NCBI RefSeq assembly: GCF_000382205.1
Contig: NZ_KB907786.1
Coordinates: 1,488,001 to 1,552,000, forward strand
Length of the DNA stretch: 64,000 nucleotides
Source: Dyadobacter beijingensis DSM 21582
GTDB taxonomy: Bacteria > Bacteroidota > Bacteroidia > Cytophagales > Spirosomataceae
Direction: 5' to 3'
Shown here piece by piece: positions 31,601 through 40,944 of the stretch (its first letter is position 1; each line of letters begins with the position of its first letter). The position numbers and the translations under genes were made by a program. The notes below the pieces were generated by a model. The model was not told the origin of the DNA. It searched no databases and saw only the letters and a program-made list of their open reading frames with translations.

Positions 31601-33169
31601 GTGCATCAGAATTACCATTTCCTCAAACAACTTGCCCCGCGGCTGCATGACGAGCTGGCCGGAAAGCGCTTCGTAGAGGCTTTCAGCCAGCAGAAGGACG
31701 AGCTCATCATCGTTTTCGCAGAAGAGGATAACGACGAGGAGTTGATAGAACCCTTCTTCATCAAAGCCACATTAACCAACAGTTTCTCCTGCCTGAGCTT
31801 CCCCGAACGCTTCGACCGGGCGCGGCGGAACAGCGTGAACCTCTTCAATGACTTTGAAGGGGACCGGGTTGATTTTGTGAAGGTTTGCGAAAATGAACGG
31901 GCGATCCAGCTGCATTTCGAAAGCGGCAGGGATTTGATATTCAAGCTCTTCGGGAACCGTTCCAACTTCATCGCATTGAATGCGGAAGGGGCGGCGACGC
32001 AGCTTTTTAATAACAAACTTGCCACCGACCGCAGCCTGACAGTGGCTTCGCTGAACCGGTACATTGACCAGTCGTGGGAAGCGTTTGTGGCGAATAATGG
32101 CCGATTCGAGCCGCTATTCCCTACTTTCGGGAAGGTGGTGAATCAATATTTGTCGGCAAAACTCGCAGGTACGGCAGCGTTGGCGGAACGCTGGGCGATC
32201 GTTCAGGAGGTTTTGGCGGAGCTTGACGCGTCGGATTTTTACATTACCAAAATAGAAAACATTCCCGCACTTACCCTGTTCGAAACGGGCGAGGTGGTGC
32301 AGTTGCTGCACGATCCGGTCGAGGCATTAAATGCCTTCTACCTCGCTTACATTCGTTTGAGCGGGCTGGACAAGGAGAAGGCGGATATCGTCCGGCTGTT
32401 GAAAAAACGCATTCAGCAAACGGATAACTACCTGGAAAATACCTTTCAAAAGCTGGTAGACCTGGAAAATGCGACCAAAAATGACGAATTGGCCAACATT
32501 ATCATGGCCAATCTGCACATTATCCCCGAACGGGCAGAGAAAGCGGAACTCTACGATTTTTACAGGGATCAGCCCATCACCATCAAACTGAAAAAAGACC
32601 TCTCTGCCCAGAAGAATGCGGAAGGGTATTACCGGAAAGCCAAAAACGAGAAGATCGAGATCGACCGGCTGAATGACAGCCTCTCTGCGCGGGAAGCCGA
32701 CCGGAAGCAATTGCAGGCGCATCTGGAACACATTGAAGGCATGGAATCGCTGCGGGATATGCGGGCTTACATCAAAGCCAACAAGCTGGAACAGGGTAAT
32801 GCGGGGCCGGCGGCAGACGAACTTTTCAAGCGCCTGGATTTCATGGGCTACACGATACTGATCGGCCGGAATGCAAAGAACAGCGACTTGCTCACGAAGC
32901 AGGCGCATAAGGAAGACCTTTGGCTGCACGCCAAGGATGTGACAGGTTCGCATGTGGTGGTGAAAAACCAGCCGGGCCGCAAATTCCCGTCGCCGGTGAT
33001 CGAGCGGGCGGCTGAACTGGCGGCGTTTTACTCCAAACGAAAGAATGATTCGCTGTGCCCGGTGATCGTGACGCCGAAGAAATTCGTCCGGAAGCCGAAG
33101 GGACTTCCCGACGGCCTCGTGCTGATCGACAAGGAGGATATCGTGATGGTCGTCGCTAAGGGCGAGTGA
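31601..33169 (+). CDS. rqcH: NFACT family protein RqcH (ribosome quality control, Ala-tailing factor)
   Basis: A 522-residue protein of the NFACT/Rqc2 family, often called fibronectin-binding protein. It begins with NFACT-N (HQNYHFLKQLAPRLHDELAG), has a central coiled coil (about 255-400) and ends in the NFACT-R domain (GYTILIGRNAKNSDLLT and DLWLHAKDVTGSHVVVKN). In bacteria RqcH binds stalled 50S-peptidyl-tRNA and adds C-terminal alanine tails that mark nascent chains for degradation. The start is a GTG at 31601: an in-frame TAA lies 3 nt upstream, so no ATG start is available. C/T-rich sequence precedes it. Confidence 0.88.
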   Translation: MHQNYHFLKQLAPRLHDELAGKRFVEAFSQQKDELIIVFAEEDNDEELIEPFFIKATLTNSFSCLSFPERFDRARRNSVNLFNDFEGDRVDFVKVCENERAIQLHFESGRDLIFKLFGNRSNFIALNAEGAATQLFNNKLATDRSLTVASLNRYIDQSWEAFVANNGRFEPLFPTFGKVVNQYLSAKLAGTAALAERWAIVQEVLAELDASDFYITKIENIPALTLFETGEVVQLLHDPVEALNAFYLAYIRLSGLDKEKADIVRLLKKRIQQTDNYLENTFQKLVDLENATKNDELANIIMANLHIIPERAEKAELYDFYRDQPITIKLKKDLSAQKNAEGYYRKAKNEKIEIDRLNDSLSAREADRKQLQAHLEHIEGMESLRDMRAYIKANKLEQGNAGPAADELFKRLDFMGYTILIGRNAKNSDLLTKQAHKEDLWLHAKDVTGSHVVVKNQPGRKFPSPVIERAAELAAFYSKRKNDSLCPVIVTPKKFVRKPKGLPDGLVLIDKEDIVMVVAKGE

Positions 33170-33289
33170 GTTACGTTAAATGTCCTAAAAATGAAGTTTT
33201 TATTATTGATTAACACGAGCCACCCTTTGAATAATCTTTTGCTATTGCGAACTTCGTGGAAATTTGAGAACCGGAATTTTTAGTGCAGA

Positions 33290-35290
33290 ATGCTCGAAAG
33301 TCGTCGATTTGTTATTATTGGTTTTTTTGCATTAGTAGGTGTTATATACTTATTACGACTTTTCTACCTCCAGGTGCTGGATGAGAGCTATTCCATCGAA
33401 TCATCCAGCAACTCCATCAAACGTGTAACCGAAATCCCTTTCCGCGGCCAGATTTATGACCGCTACGGAAAGCTCATCGTATATAACACCCCCGTTTACG
33501 ACCTTCTCGTGACGCCTTCCAAGGTACGGATGGACGATACGCTGCGTTTTTGCAAGGTTTTGGGTATTGAAAAACGCGATTTCGACAGCTTAATGACCGC
33601 TGCGGGCAATTACAGCCGCGTGAAACCTTCTTTATTCCTGCGGCAGCTTTCGAAAGAAGATTTTGCCTCGATCCAGGATATTATGGTTGATTATTCGGGA
33701 TTTGAATTTGCCAAAAGCTCCCTGCGCACGTACACGGCGCCGACGCTCGCGAATACGCTCGGGTATGTGAGCGAGGTGACGAAGGGCCAGCTCGAAAGGC
33801 AGGAAGAGCCTTATTACCGCCAGGGTGACTACATCGGTCAGAGCGGGGTAGAGAAGATTTATGAAAACGAGCTGCGCGGCAAGCGGGGTACCAAGTTTGT
33901 CATGCAGAATGTGAATGGCGTGTACAAAGGTCCCTGGAAGAACGGAGAGCTCGATACGATGGCCGTAGCGGGCGAAAACCTGCATACCGGCCTCGACCTG
34001 GAAGTGCAGCAATATGCCGACAGCCTGATGGTGAACAAGGTGGGAAGCGTGGTGGCGATAGAACCGAAGACGGGTCAGATCATTTCGATGGTTTCGGCGC
34101 CGACTTACGACCCGAACATCCTCGCTAGCCGCTATTTCTCCAAAAACTTCGCCGCATTGGCCCGTAACCCTTACAAACCTTTGTTCAACAGGCCGGTTAT
34201 GGCTAGCTACCGGCCCGGATCGACATTTAAGTTGATCCAGGCATTGATCGGTTTGCAGGAGGGCGTGATCACGCCGGGCAGCGGTTTTACCCATGCCAAC
34301 TGCCCGGTAGGCTGCCACAACCACCCGGCCACCAGTACCGTGGCCCTGGGCGTGGCGCATTCGTGCAACCCTTATTTTTACAATGTTTTCAGGAGATTGA
34401 TTTATAAAAACAATATCAAAAACACATTCCGCGCGTCGGCCGTGGGGCTCGATGCCTGGCACGACGATATTGCCAAATTCGGCATCGGCCAGCGGCTGGG
34501 GATCGATTTGCCGAGCGAATACAAGGGTAATTTGCCCAATAAAAAATACTACGACCGCTTCTACGGCGAGTACCGCTGGAAATTCTCGAATATCTACTCG
34601 CTGAGTATCGGCGAGGGCGAGCTGCTGATCACGCCGTTGAAAATGGCAAATGTGGCGGCCATTATCGCCAATCGCGGGTATTTCTACACGCCGCACGTGA
34701 TCCACGGCATCGGCGACAAGCGGACCGTGAAGCCTGAATTCCTCGAACGCCACGAAACGGGCGTGGAACCGCACAATTTCGAGCCGGTGATCGAGGGGAT
34801 GATTGGAGCGGTGGAGGCCGGTACGGCCCGTCGCTCGCGCGTGGAAGGCATTTCAATCGCGGGTAAAACCGGTACTTCACAAAACAAACGCGGGGACGAC
34901 CACTCCATTTTTATCGCCTTCGCGCCCGTGGAAGATCCGAAGATCGCCATTGCCGTGTTCGTGGAAAACGCAGGGGCGGGTGGTTCGGCAGCGGCACCCA
35001 TTGCCAACCTTATCATTGAAAAATACCTCTCGCGCAAAGTGACCAACAAGGCGCTGGAAGAGCGGATGATGAAGCTCGACCTGATGAGCAAGGTAATTTT
35101 GCCGACCCAGAAAAAACCGGCTTCGGCGGATTCGACCAAGAAGAAAACGGAAGAAACCAAACCGGTAAATGGCGATCCCAACAGTCCCGAAAACCGCCGG
35201 CCCGGTACGCCGCACCCGAATAACCCTGCCGCCATGAGAAAGCCGGTGGTAGCCACCTTGCCGAAGGGAAATCAGCAGAAAGCGCTTTAA
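33290..35290 (+). CDS. mrdA: Penicillin-binding protein 2 (cell elongation transpeptidase)
   Basis: A 666-residue class B PBP with one N-terminal membrane helix (VIIGFFALVGVIYLLRLFYL). The dimerisation domain contains TEIPFRGQIYDRYGKLI. The transpeptidase active-site motifs are all present: STFK in YRPGSTFKLIQ (catalytic Ser), SCN in VAHSCNPYF and KTG in IAGKTGTSQNKRG. The C-terminal 60 residues are a Lys/Pro-rich tail. It cross-links peptidoglycan during elongation with RodA, encoded 22 nt downstream. The usual mreC/mreD genes are not upstream; an RqcH gene is there instead. Confidence 0.95.
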   Translation: MLESRRFVIIGFFALVGVIYLLRLFYLQVLDESYSIESSSNSIKRVTEIPFRGQIYDRYGKLIVYNTPVYDLLVTPSKVRMDDTLRFCKVLGIEKRDFDSLMTAAGNYSRVKPSLFLRQLSKEDFASIQDIMVDYSGFEFAKSSLRTYTAPTLANTLGYVSEVTKGQLERQEEPYYRQGDYIGQSGVEKIYENELRGKRGTKFVMQNVNGVYKGPWKNGELDTMAVAGENLHTGLDLEVQQYADSLMVNKVGSVVAIEPKTGQIISMVSAPTYDPNILASRYFSKNFAALARNPYKPLFNRPVMASYRPGSTFKLIQALIGLQEGVITPGSGFTHANCPVGCHNHPATSTVALGVAHSCNPYFYNVFRRLIYKNNIKNTFRASAVGLDAWHDDIAKFGIGQRLGIDLPSEYKGNLPNKKYYDRFYGEYRWKFSNIYSLSIGEGELLITPLKMANVAAIIANRGYFYTPHVIHGIGDKRTVKPEFLERHETGVEPHNFEPVIEGMIGAVEAGTARRSRVEGISIAGKTGTSQNKRGDDHSIFIAFAPVEDPKIAIAVFVENAGAGGSAAAPIANLIIEKYLSRKVTNKALEERMMKLDLMSKVILPTQKKPASADSTKKKTEETKPVNGDPNSPENRRPGTPHPNNPAAMRKPVVATLPKGNQQKAL

Positions 35291-35312
35291 GAACTTACAA
35301 ACAGATATTGAA

Positions 35313-36596
35313 ATGGCTGAAAGCAAGCCGATTACCAAGAATGTGGACTGGATGGTGGTGTTGATTTACATCGCTTGCCTTGCCATCGGATGGTTGAATA
35401 TTTATGCCGCCGTGTACAACCCCGAGGCGCACACAAGCATGTTCGACCTTTCGAACAACGCCGGTAAGCAGCTCATGTGGATCGGGACTGCCGCGTTGCT
35501 CATTGTTTGTATACTTGTCATCGACTATAAATTTTACGAAACGTTTTCCTTCGTCATTTACGCGGTGGTGATATTCCTGCTGGTCGTCGTGCTTTTTGCG
35601 GGTTCGAACATCAACGGATCGCGGTCGTGGATCAAATTGGGCAGTTTTTCACTCCAACCGGCCGAGTTTTCGAAGCTGGCGATCAGTCTGGCGATCTCCA
35701 AATACCTGAGCGATCCGGCGATCAGCCTTACGCGGAAACTGAAAGATTATTACCCGATCATGGGGATTATCGCATTGCCCGCATTCCTCATTCTTTTGTC
35801 GAACGAAACGGGTTCCATGCTCGTTTTCGCCTCGTTTGCGATCGTGCTCTACCGCGAGGGAATGCCGGGTTTCATCCCGGCAATCGGGATTATCGGCGCG
35901 GCATTGCTGATCATCACCTTGTTGTTTGTCAAATGGTATATTGCCGGTGCCATTATCGTCATCGCCGGGCTGGTGATCTGGCTGATGCCCGTTATGACGC
36001 GGCGGCGGGGCGGGTTATGGGCCACGATCATCATCGCGATCGGGATGATCGGCATCGTGTTCGGGGTGGATTTCTTTATGAATAATGTGCTCCAAAAGCA
36101 CCAGCGCGGCCGCATTATGGTACTGCTCGACCCGGATTCCGACCCGCGCGGCATCGGCTGGAACGTGATCCAGTCCAAAATCGCCATCGGCTCCGGCGGT
36201 CTTACCGGCAAAGGCTTTTTGCAGGGTACCCAAACCAAATTCGACTTCGTACCCGAACAAAGCACCGACTTCATTTTCTGCACCGTAGGAGAGGAGCATG
36301 GCTTTTTAGGCACCGCTATTGTGGTATTCCTGTTTATTGCATTGATTTCCAGGTTGGTAGTGTTGGCCGAGCGACAGCGCAGCCGCTTCGCGAGGGTGTA
36401 TGGCTACTGTGTGGCGGGCATTATATTCTTTCACTTCCTGGTGAATGTCGGAATGACCATCGGCCTGATGCCCGTAATCGGAATCCCGCTGCCATTTTTC
36501 AGCTACGGCGGCTCATCCCTCTGGTCATTTTCCGTACTCCTTTTTATTTTCCTGAAAATCGACGCGCAGCGGCCGTTTACGCTGTCGAGGGCGTAA
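35313..36596 (+). CDS. rodA: Rod-shape peptidoglycan glycosyltransferase RodA
   Basis: A 427-residue SEDS-family membrane protein with about ten helices. Signature regions are WIKLGSFSLQPAEFSKLAISL, then LLSNETGSMLVF and DFIFCTVGEEHGFLGTAIV, and the C-terminal GIPLPFFSYGGSSLWSF. It polymerises lipid II during elongation in partnership with PBP2. A Gly-rich insertion region with extra helices (about 180-240) is longer than in Proteobacteria, as in other Bacteroidota RodA proteins. It is followed by a G12 run and repetitive sequence. Confidence 0.94.
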   Translation: MAESKPITKNVDWMVVLIYIACLAIGWLNIYAAVYNPEAHTSMFDLSNNAGKQLMWIGTAALLIVCILVIDYKFYETFSFVIYAVVIFLLVVVLFAGSNINGSRSWIKLGSFSLQPAEFSKLAISLAISKYLSDPAISLTRKLKDYYPIMGIIALPAFLILLSNETGSMLVFASFAIVLYREGMPGFIPAIGIIGAALLIITLLFVKWYIAGAIIVIAGLVIWLMPVMTRRRGGLWATIIIAIGMIGIVFGVDFFMNNVLQKHQRGRIMVLLDPDSDPRGIGWNVIQSKIAIGSGGLTGKGFLQGTQTKFDFVPEQSTDFIFCTVGEEHGFLGTAIVVFLFIALISRLVVLAERQRSRFARVYGYCVAGIIFFHFLVNVGMTIGLMPVIGIPLPFFSYGGSSLWSFSVLLFIFLKIDAQRPFTLSRA

Positions 36597-36599
36597 TGC

Positions 36600-36770
36600 G
36601 GGGGGGGGGGGTGTCCGGTATTGTTGCGTGCTGTCCGGTATTGCCGGAGATAGTCAGGAGTAGTCAGATTTTGTTTTGCTTTCGTAAGCAATTTTAAAAG
36701 CCCCAATATCTACCCCATGCCCAGTGAAACTATTCCTGGCAATACCTGACCACCCCTGACTATTTCGCTC
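36600..36770. repeat. G12 tract and interspersed repeats between rodA and DUF423
   Basis: A run of 12 G (36600-36611) is followed by two copies of TGTCCGGTATTG (from 36612 and 36631), then GGAGATAGTCAGGAGTAGTCAG (about 36647-36667). On the opposite strand related blocks recur at about 36739-36764 (GGCAATACC and CTGACCACCCCTGACTAT). The same two modules, GGTATTGCC and ATAGTCAGG(A/G)GT(A/G)GTCAG, appear inverted and in swapped order, which suggests facing copies of a tandem repeat. Confidence 0.55.
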
Positions 36771-36778
36771 AAACACAC

Positions 36779-37156
36779 CTACAACTTCCCCGCCGCCAAA
36801 ATCAGCAACACCCACCCGATGATCAGCGCGACCCCGCCTATCGGTGCCGTGGCGCCGAACTTGGTGATGCCGGTGAAACAAATGGCGTAAAGGGAGCCGG
36901 AAAAGATGATGACGCCGATCGCGAAGGCGTTACCGGCCCAGCCGAGCATTCTGACGGCATCTTCGCCTGCACGCTGCATCAGTATGCCCACGAGCACCAT
37001 CGCGAGGGCGTGATAGAACTGGTATTTCACAGCCGTTTCAAACGTTTCCGTTCTGCCGGCAGCTTCCAGCATGCCTTTTAATGCGTGTGCGCCGAATGCG
37101 CCGAGCGAAACGGCCAGCGCGCCCAGGATGCCGCCTGCCTGTATCATGAATTTCAT
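36779..37156 (-). CDS. DUF423 family small membrane protein
   Basis: A 125-residue protein with four hydrophobic helices. The family signature ILGALAVSLGAFGAHALKGML is at residues 12-32 and YQFYHALAMVLVGIL follows; the third helix contains GVIIFSGSLYAICFTG and the last is GVALIIGWVLLILAAG. This matches the YgdD/DUF423 family of inner membrane proteins, whose function is not established. It stands alone, convergent with rodA. Confidence 0.9.
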   Translation of the reverse strand: MKFMIQAGGILGALAVSLGAFGAHALKGMLEAAGRTETFETAVKYQFYHALAMVLVGILMQRAGEDAVRMLGWAGNAFAIGVIIFSGSLYAICFTGITKFGATAPIGGVALIIGWVLLILAAGKL

Positions 37157-37347
37157 ATCGTAAACCGGTATTTGTATGGATTATTTGGAACGGAAGACGA
37201 CCGGCCGTTCAATAGAATCCGGCCCAATCATCGGGGTAAAGTTAGGTGCGGGCGCAGGCGCGACCAACTCTTTTGGGCAATTTTATTAACTTGCGCGCTT
37301 CGGAAAGGCATTCCGGAATGCCGCTCATCGTGGAAAAGACTCGACCA

Positions 37348-38421
37348 ATGACCATAGAACGCTTCATTCAGCTGTGGACACACCGCTATCATAAATACAC
37401 GCACATTTTCAAGGCGCATATCAAAGGCCGGCAGGCCAGGACGCATTTCAGCAGCGTAAAACGAAGCCTGAAAAAAGGGCAGGAGCTGATCGCCATCATC
37501 CGCACCGAGCATTTCGGCGATATCGTGGCCGCCGAGCCGATTTCGCGTTACGTACGCGAACAGCACCCGAATGCGCATATCGTGTGGTTTGCCAAACCGG
37601 CATTTGCCGAGCTGGTGGCCCATAATCCGAATGTCGACGAGGTTTTCCGGGAGTTTTGCGTGACCGAGCGACGCGTCCTGCTGGAAGGAAACGTGTTCGA
37701 TAAAGTGATTGAATTGCAATTCAGGAATAATAACCATTGTCCTAAATGCCAGGTGTTTACGGAAAATCCGGTGGCATTGAAGCGCGACATTACCGTTCAT
37801 AATTATTTCGATTACGGCAACCTGCTGGAAGTTTTCGCGCAAACAGGCGACCTCATTCCGCCGAAATCCGCATTCCCGGCCGACGATCAGCCGCGCCTGT
37901 ACCTGCAACCTGCTCACAAAGAGAAGGTCGATCGATTGAATTTGCCGGAAAAATACATTGTGCTGCATTGCCGCTCCAACTACGAGCCGAAAGACTGGCC
38001 GGCCGATCGCTGGAACCGCCTGGTGCACTGGCTGTCGGAAGAATATGATTATCAACTGGTTGAGATCGGTCTGGAAAGCAATCTGACTATCCAGACACCG
38101 GCTTACCGTAACCTGTGCGGCCAGCTGAGCATCCTGGAAACGGCAGAGGTGATCCGTCGTGCGTCGTTTTTCATCGGGCTGGACAGCGGGCCGTCGCATT
38201 TGGGCAATGCCACGGGCACATTCGGCATTATCCTGATGGGCGCACTCAACAACTTTCTGAATTACAATCCCTACTCGGGTAAATATGGCCGGCAGGAGAA
38301 TGCATTACTGGTAAGGCAGGCGGGTTTGCCCTGCTCGCAGCTATCTTTTGAATTTGTGCGCGACCAGGTGAAGGCGGTACTGGAAAAGAGCGCCGATAAT
38401 GCGCCGAAAGTGCTATCGTGA
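37348..38421 (+). CDS. Glycosyltransferase family 9 (heptosyltransferase-like)
   Basis: A 357-residue GT-B enzyme of the lipopolysaccharide heptosyltransferase family. I set the start at the ATG at 37348 (MTIERFIQLW) because the upstream extension does not resemble the family. The N-terminal domain shows ELIAIIRTEHFGDIVAAEPI, the GD(x)x donor/acceptor loop of GT9. The C-terminal domain shows YIVLHCRSNYEPKDWPADRW, the K.W(P).E.W-type motif, and FFIGLDSGPSHLGNATG, the D(T/S)GP.H nucleotide-sugar motif. It probably adds a sugar to LPS core or another surface glycan. Its 3' end overlaps the convergent yggS gene by 9 nt. Confidence 0.85.
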   Translation: MTIERFIQLWTHRYHKYTHIFKAHIKGRQARTHFSSVKRSLKKGQELIAIIRTEHFGDIVAAEPISRYVREQHPNAHIVWFAKPAFAELVAHNPNVDEVFREFCVTERRVLLEGNVFDKVIELQFRNNNHCPKCQVFTENPVALKRDITVHNYFDYGNLLEVFAQTGDLIPPKSAFPADDQPRLYLQPAHKEKVDRLNLPEKYIVLHCRSNYEPKDWPADRWNRLVHWLSEEYDYQLVEIGLESNLTIQTPAYRNLCGQLSILETAEVIRRASFFIGLDSGPSHLGNATGTFGIILMGALNNFLNYNPYSGKYGRQENALLVRQAGLPCSQLSFEFVRDQVKAVLEKSADNAPKVLS

Positions 38422-39075
38422 ACCGAAGATCGCGCTGCCTACGCGTACGAGCGTGCCGCCTTCTTCCTGGGCGATGAGGTAGTCGCCGCTCATGCCCATG
38501 GATAGTTCCCTCATGATAACCTGTTGGTTTTCATGTGCTTTGAATGATTCGAATGTGGCTTTCAATCCGCGGAATTCATTGCGGACGATGGACTGGTCGT
38601 CGGTGTTGGAAGCCATACCCATCAGACCCACGATCCTTACATGACCTAATGCAGCAAGGTCGGGCGAAGAAATAATTTCGAGCGCCTCATCTTCCGAAAG
38701 GCCGAATTTGGTCTCCTCGCGGGCGATATAAATTTGCAGAAGGCAGTCGATCACGCGGTCGTTCTTTTTCGCTTCCTTATCGATCTCTTTGAGAAGCCTG
38801 AAACTGTCGACCGAATGCACGAGCCCCACAAATGGCGCCATATATTTGACCTTGTTGGTCTGCAAATGCCCGATCATATGCCACTCGATGTCCTTCGGAA
38901 GTTCCTCGTGTTTCGAGACCATTTCCTGGACCTTATTCTCGCCGAAAACACGCGCCCCGGCTTCGTACGCTTCCATCAGCAGGGTGGTTGGCTTGGTTTT
39001 TGTAACTGCCACGAGACGTGTTTCTTTTCGTAATCCTTGTTCGATCTGGGCCAGGTTGGCGGCAATGGAAGGCAT
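38413..39075 (-). CDS. YggS family pyridoxal-phosphate homeostasis protein
   Basis: A 220-residue fold-type III PLP protein without known catalytic activity that buffers PLP and affects amino-acid balance. The PLP lysine is in LVAVTKTKPTTLL near residue 26; EWHMIGHLQTNKVKYM and GLMGMASNTDDQ are family signatures, and MRELSMGMSGDYLIAQEEGGTLVRVGSAIFGSR is the characteristic phosphate-binding C-terminus. Length is normal. It is a single gene on the minus strand. Confidence 0.93.
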   Translation of the reverse strand: MPSIAANLAQIEQGLRKETRLVAVTKTKPTTLLMEAYEAGARVFGENKVQEMVSKHEELPKDIEWHMIGHLQTNKVKYMAPFVGLVHSVDSFRLLKEIDKEAKKNDRVIDCLLQIYIAREETKFGLSEDEALEIISSPDLAALGHVRIVGLMGMASNTDDQSIVRNEFRGLKATFESFKAHENQQVIMRELSMGMSGDYLIAQEEGGTLVRVGSAIFGSR

Positions 39076-39215
39076 GTGGAGAGACTAAAAAATTGATAAT
39101 TAGGCGGTTAATCAAAGAATTTATTGACCGGACGCTATAAATCGCTGGTTGCTTATTTCAAAATTGAAAAAAACATACTTCTTTTACCAACTAAATTCAA
39201 AATTTAACCTTCTGT

Positions 39216-40157
39216 ATGGACTACAACCAGGAACAAAAGCAAGACAGAAAGACACTCCTATGGGCCGCTCTGGCCGTTTTGCTGTTGCTTAATTTGGTGC
39301 TTGTTTACTTTATATATCACGAAAAGCAGGAAAATCTGGCGAAGGACGAAATCATCACCGCCAAAACGGAGGAAGTCCTTTCCATTAAGACCAAACTGGA
39401 TTCCATTTCGACAGAACTGGATATTAAGATCGCCGAAATTCAGAAACTGGGCGGTAGTGTGGACTCGCTCGTGGCCTTGAAAGCACAGCTTGAAAAGGAT
39501 AAGCGGGAACTGAAAAATGCGAATACCTATTCGGCGGCGAATTACAACAAGAAGATCAAGAATTACGAATCGGTGCTGTCTGAAAAAGACGGGGAAATTG
39601 CCCGCCTGAAACAGGAGCTGGGTATTGCCACTACGAAAAACGAGGAATTGAACCAGAAAGTGACCGGCCTCGAATCGGAGAAGCAACTGCTGGCGGATTC
39701 GGTGTCGACCTATTCGGCACAGAACAAGGAGCTTTCTGAAAAAGTAACGCTGGCATCGGCGCTGCGTGCGGAAAGCGTAACCGTGAATGCGGTGTCGTCC
39801 AAAGGTAAAGAACGCGAAGGCGGCAAATACCGAGCGAAACGCATTGATAAGCTGAGAGTGAACTTCAAACTCGGCGAAAATGCCGTAGCAAGGCAGAATG
39901 AAAAAGACATATACCTGCGTGTGCTCGACCCGGATGGCGCGGTATTGTCCGACATGGCAACCGGCTCCGGATCTTTCATTCATAATGGTAAGGAGTTGAT
40001 TTACAGCTCAAAACAAACGGTTAGCTTCACGAATACAGGTCAGTCCGTCGACATCTTCTACGGCCGCGGCGGCATTCCGATGAAAGACGGCAAATATTCG
40101 ATCGAGCTGTACAGCGAAGGCTTCAAGATCGGCCAGGGCGATTTTACGGTGAAATAA
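39216..40157 (+). CDS. Membrane-anchored coiled-coil protein of unknown function
   Basis: A 313-residue protein with a short charged N-terminus, one membrane helix (LLWAALAVLLLLNLVLVYFI, residues about 14-34) and a long coiled coil (about 40-185) rich in Lys/Glu heptads. A compact beta domain (about 200-313) follows, containing KRIDKLRVNFKLGENAVA, RVLDPDGAVLSDMATGSG and GKYSIELYSEGFKIGQGDF. Most of it should lie in the periplasm. Similar proteins are common in Cytophagales; none I know has a function assigned. The C-terminal domain resembles a small carbohydrate- or peptide-binding sandwich, but this is a guess. Confidence 0.75.
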   Translation: MDYNQEQKQDRKTLLWAALAVLLLLNLVLVYFIYHEKQENLAKDEIITAKTEEVLSIKTKLDSISTELDIKIAEIQKLGGSVDSLVALKAQLEKDKRELKNANTYSAANYNKKIKNYESVLSEKDGEIARLKQELGIATTKNEELNQKVTGLESEKQLLADSVSTYSAQNKELSEKVTLASALRAESVTVNAVSSKGKEREGGKYRAKRIDKLRVNFKLGENAVARQNEKDIYLRVLDPDGAVLSDMATGSGSFIHNGKELIYSSKQTVSFTNTGQSVDIFYGRGGIPMKDGKYSIELYSEGFKIGQGDFTVK

Positions 40158-40186
40158 CCTGCCGGAAGTTTCGGTTAAGTCATACA

Positions 40187-40221
40187 AGGGCTTGGAATTT
40201 TGAATTTCAAGCCCTATTTTT
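40187..40221 (+). terminator. Terminator after the coiled-coil gene
   Basis: The stem AGGGCTTG/CAAGCCCT (8 bp, 13-nt loop) is followed by a TATTTTT tract, 30 nt after the stop. Its T-tract is also the -7 box of the rpsF promoter. Confidence 0.75.
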
Positions 40222-40222
40222 G
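40192..40222 (+). promoter_or_regulatory. rpsF operon promoter
   Basis: TTGG at 40192-40195, a 19-nt spacer and TATTTTTG at 40215-40222 fit the Bacteroidota promoter pattern. It overlaps the hairpin of the upstream terminator. Confidence 0.55.
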
Positions 40223-40260
40223 CACCCTCATTTTGACGATTCTGTCAAGGTGAGGGTTTT
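40223..40260 (+). ncRNA. rpsF leader hairpin
   Basis: In the 5' leader, CCCTCA (40225-40230) pairs with TGAGGG (40251-40256) and TTGAC with GTCAA inside it, leaving a GATTCT loop and a 2x2 internal mismatch; TTTT follows. It may be an attenuator or a ribosomal-protein binding site for feedback control. The CCG bulge of the known S6:S18 leader motif is not evident, so I do not assign that family. Confidence 0.4.
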
Positions 40261-40288
40261 AAACTTATCATAATTAACCAATTACCGT

Positions 40289-40669
40289 ATGTCTAAGCAA
40301 TATGAAACGGTGTTCATTCTAACTCCCATTTTGTCTGAGGCCCAGGCAAAGGACGCCGTTGAAAAATTCACGACAATCATTACCTCAAACGGTGCACAGA
40401 TTGTACATGAAGAAAACTGGGGATTGCGTAAGCTGGCCTACCCCATCCAAAAGAAAAACTCCGGTTTCTATCACGTAGTAGAATATACTGCGCAAGAAGG
40501 AAACGTGGTGGATGTTTTGGAAACCGAATTCCGTCGTGACGAGCGCGTTTTGCGTTTTATGACTATCGCCCTGGATAAGCATTCAATTGCTTACAACGAG
40601 AAAAAACGCAAGGGTCTGGTAGGCAAGAAGAAAGAAGAAGCAACTGAGTCAAAAACCGAAAACGCATAA
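40289..40669 (+). CDS. rpsF: 30S ribosomal protein S6
   Basis: A 126-residue protein with the S6 ferredoxin-like fold: [43 protein letters not shown] and [17 protein letters not shown] charged Lys/Glu tail follows, usual in Bacteroidota. It binds 16S rRNA as a heterodimer with S18, encoded 3 nt downstream. Confidence 0.97.
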   Translation: MSKQYETVFILTPILSEAQAKDAVEKFTTIITSNGAQIVHEENWGLRKLAYPIQKKNSGFYHVVEYTAQEGNVVDVLETEFRRDERVLRFMTIALDKHSIAYNEKKRKGLVGKKKEEATESKTENA

Positions 40670-40672
40670 GCT

Positions 40673-40924
40673 ATGTCACTCGTAAACGAGCCGGTTGAAA
40701 AAAACATTAACCGCAAAAAATACTGCCGTTTCAAAAAAGCAGGCATCAAATACATCGACTACAAGAACCCTGACTTCCTTTTGAAGCTGGTGAACGAGCA
40801 AGGTAAAATCCTTCCCCGCCGCCTTACAGGTACCAGCCTGAAATATCAGCGCAAAGTATCCCAAGCGATCAAAAGAGCACGTCACCTGGCATTGTTGCCG
40901 TTTGTTGCTGACCAATTGAAATAA
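40673..40924 (+). CDS. rpsR: 30S ribosomal protein S18
   Basis: An 83-residue protein with [20 protein letters not shown] and the conserved [20 protein letters not shown] and [11 protein letters not shown]. It is the S6 partner in the 30S platform and lies between rpsF and rplI, the standard order. Confidence 0.98.
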   Translation: MSLVNEPVEKNINRKKYCRFKKAGIKYIDYKNPDFLLKLVNEQGKILPRRLTGTSLKYQRKVSQAIKRARHLALLPFVADQLK

Positions 40925-40944
40925 TACAGTAAAGAGCTATCATA

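Noticed and set aside
37228-38199. A 323-codon minus-strand open frame opposite the GT9 gene
   Set aside because: The GT9 product on the plus strand shows clear family motifs; the antisense frame shows none.
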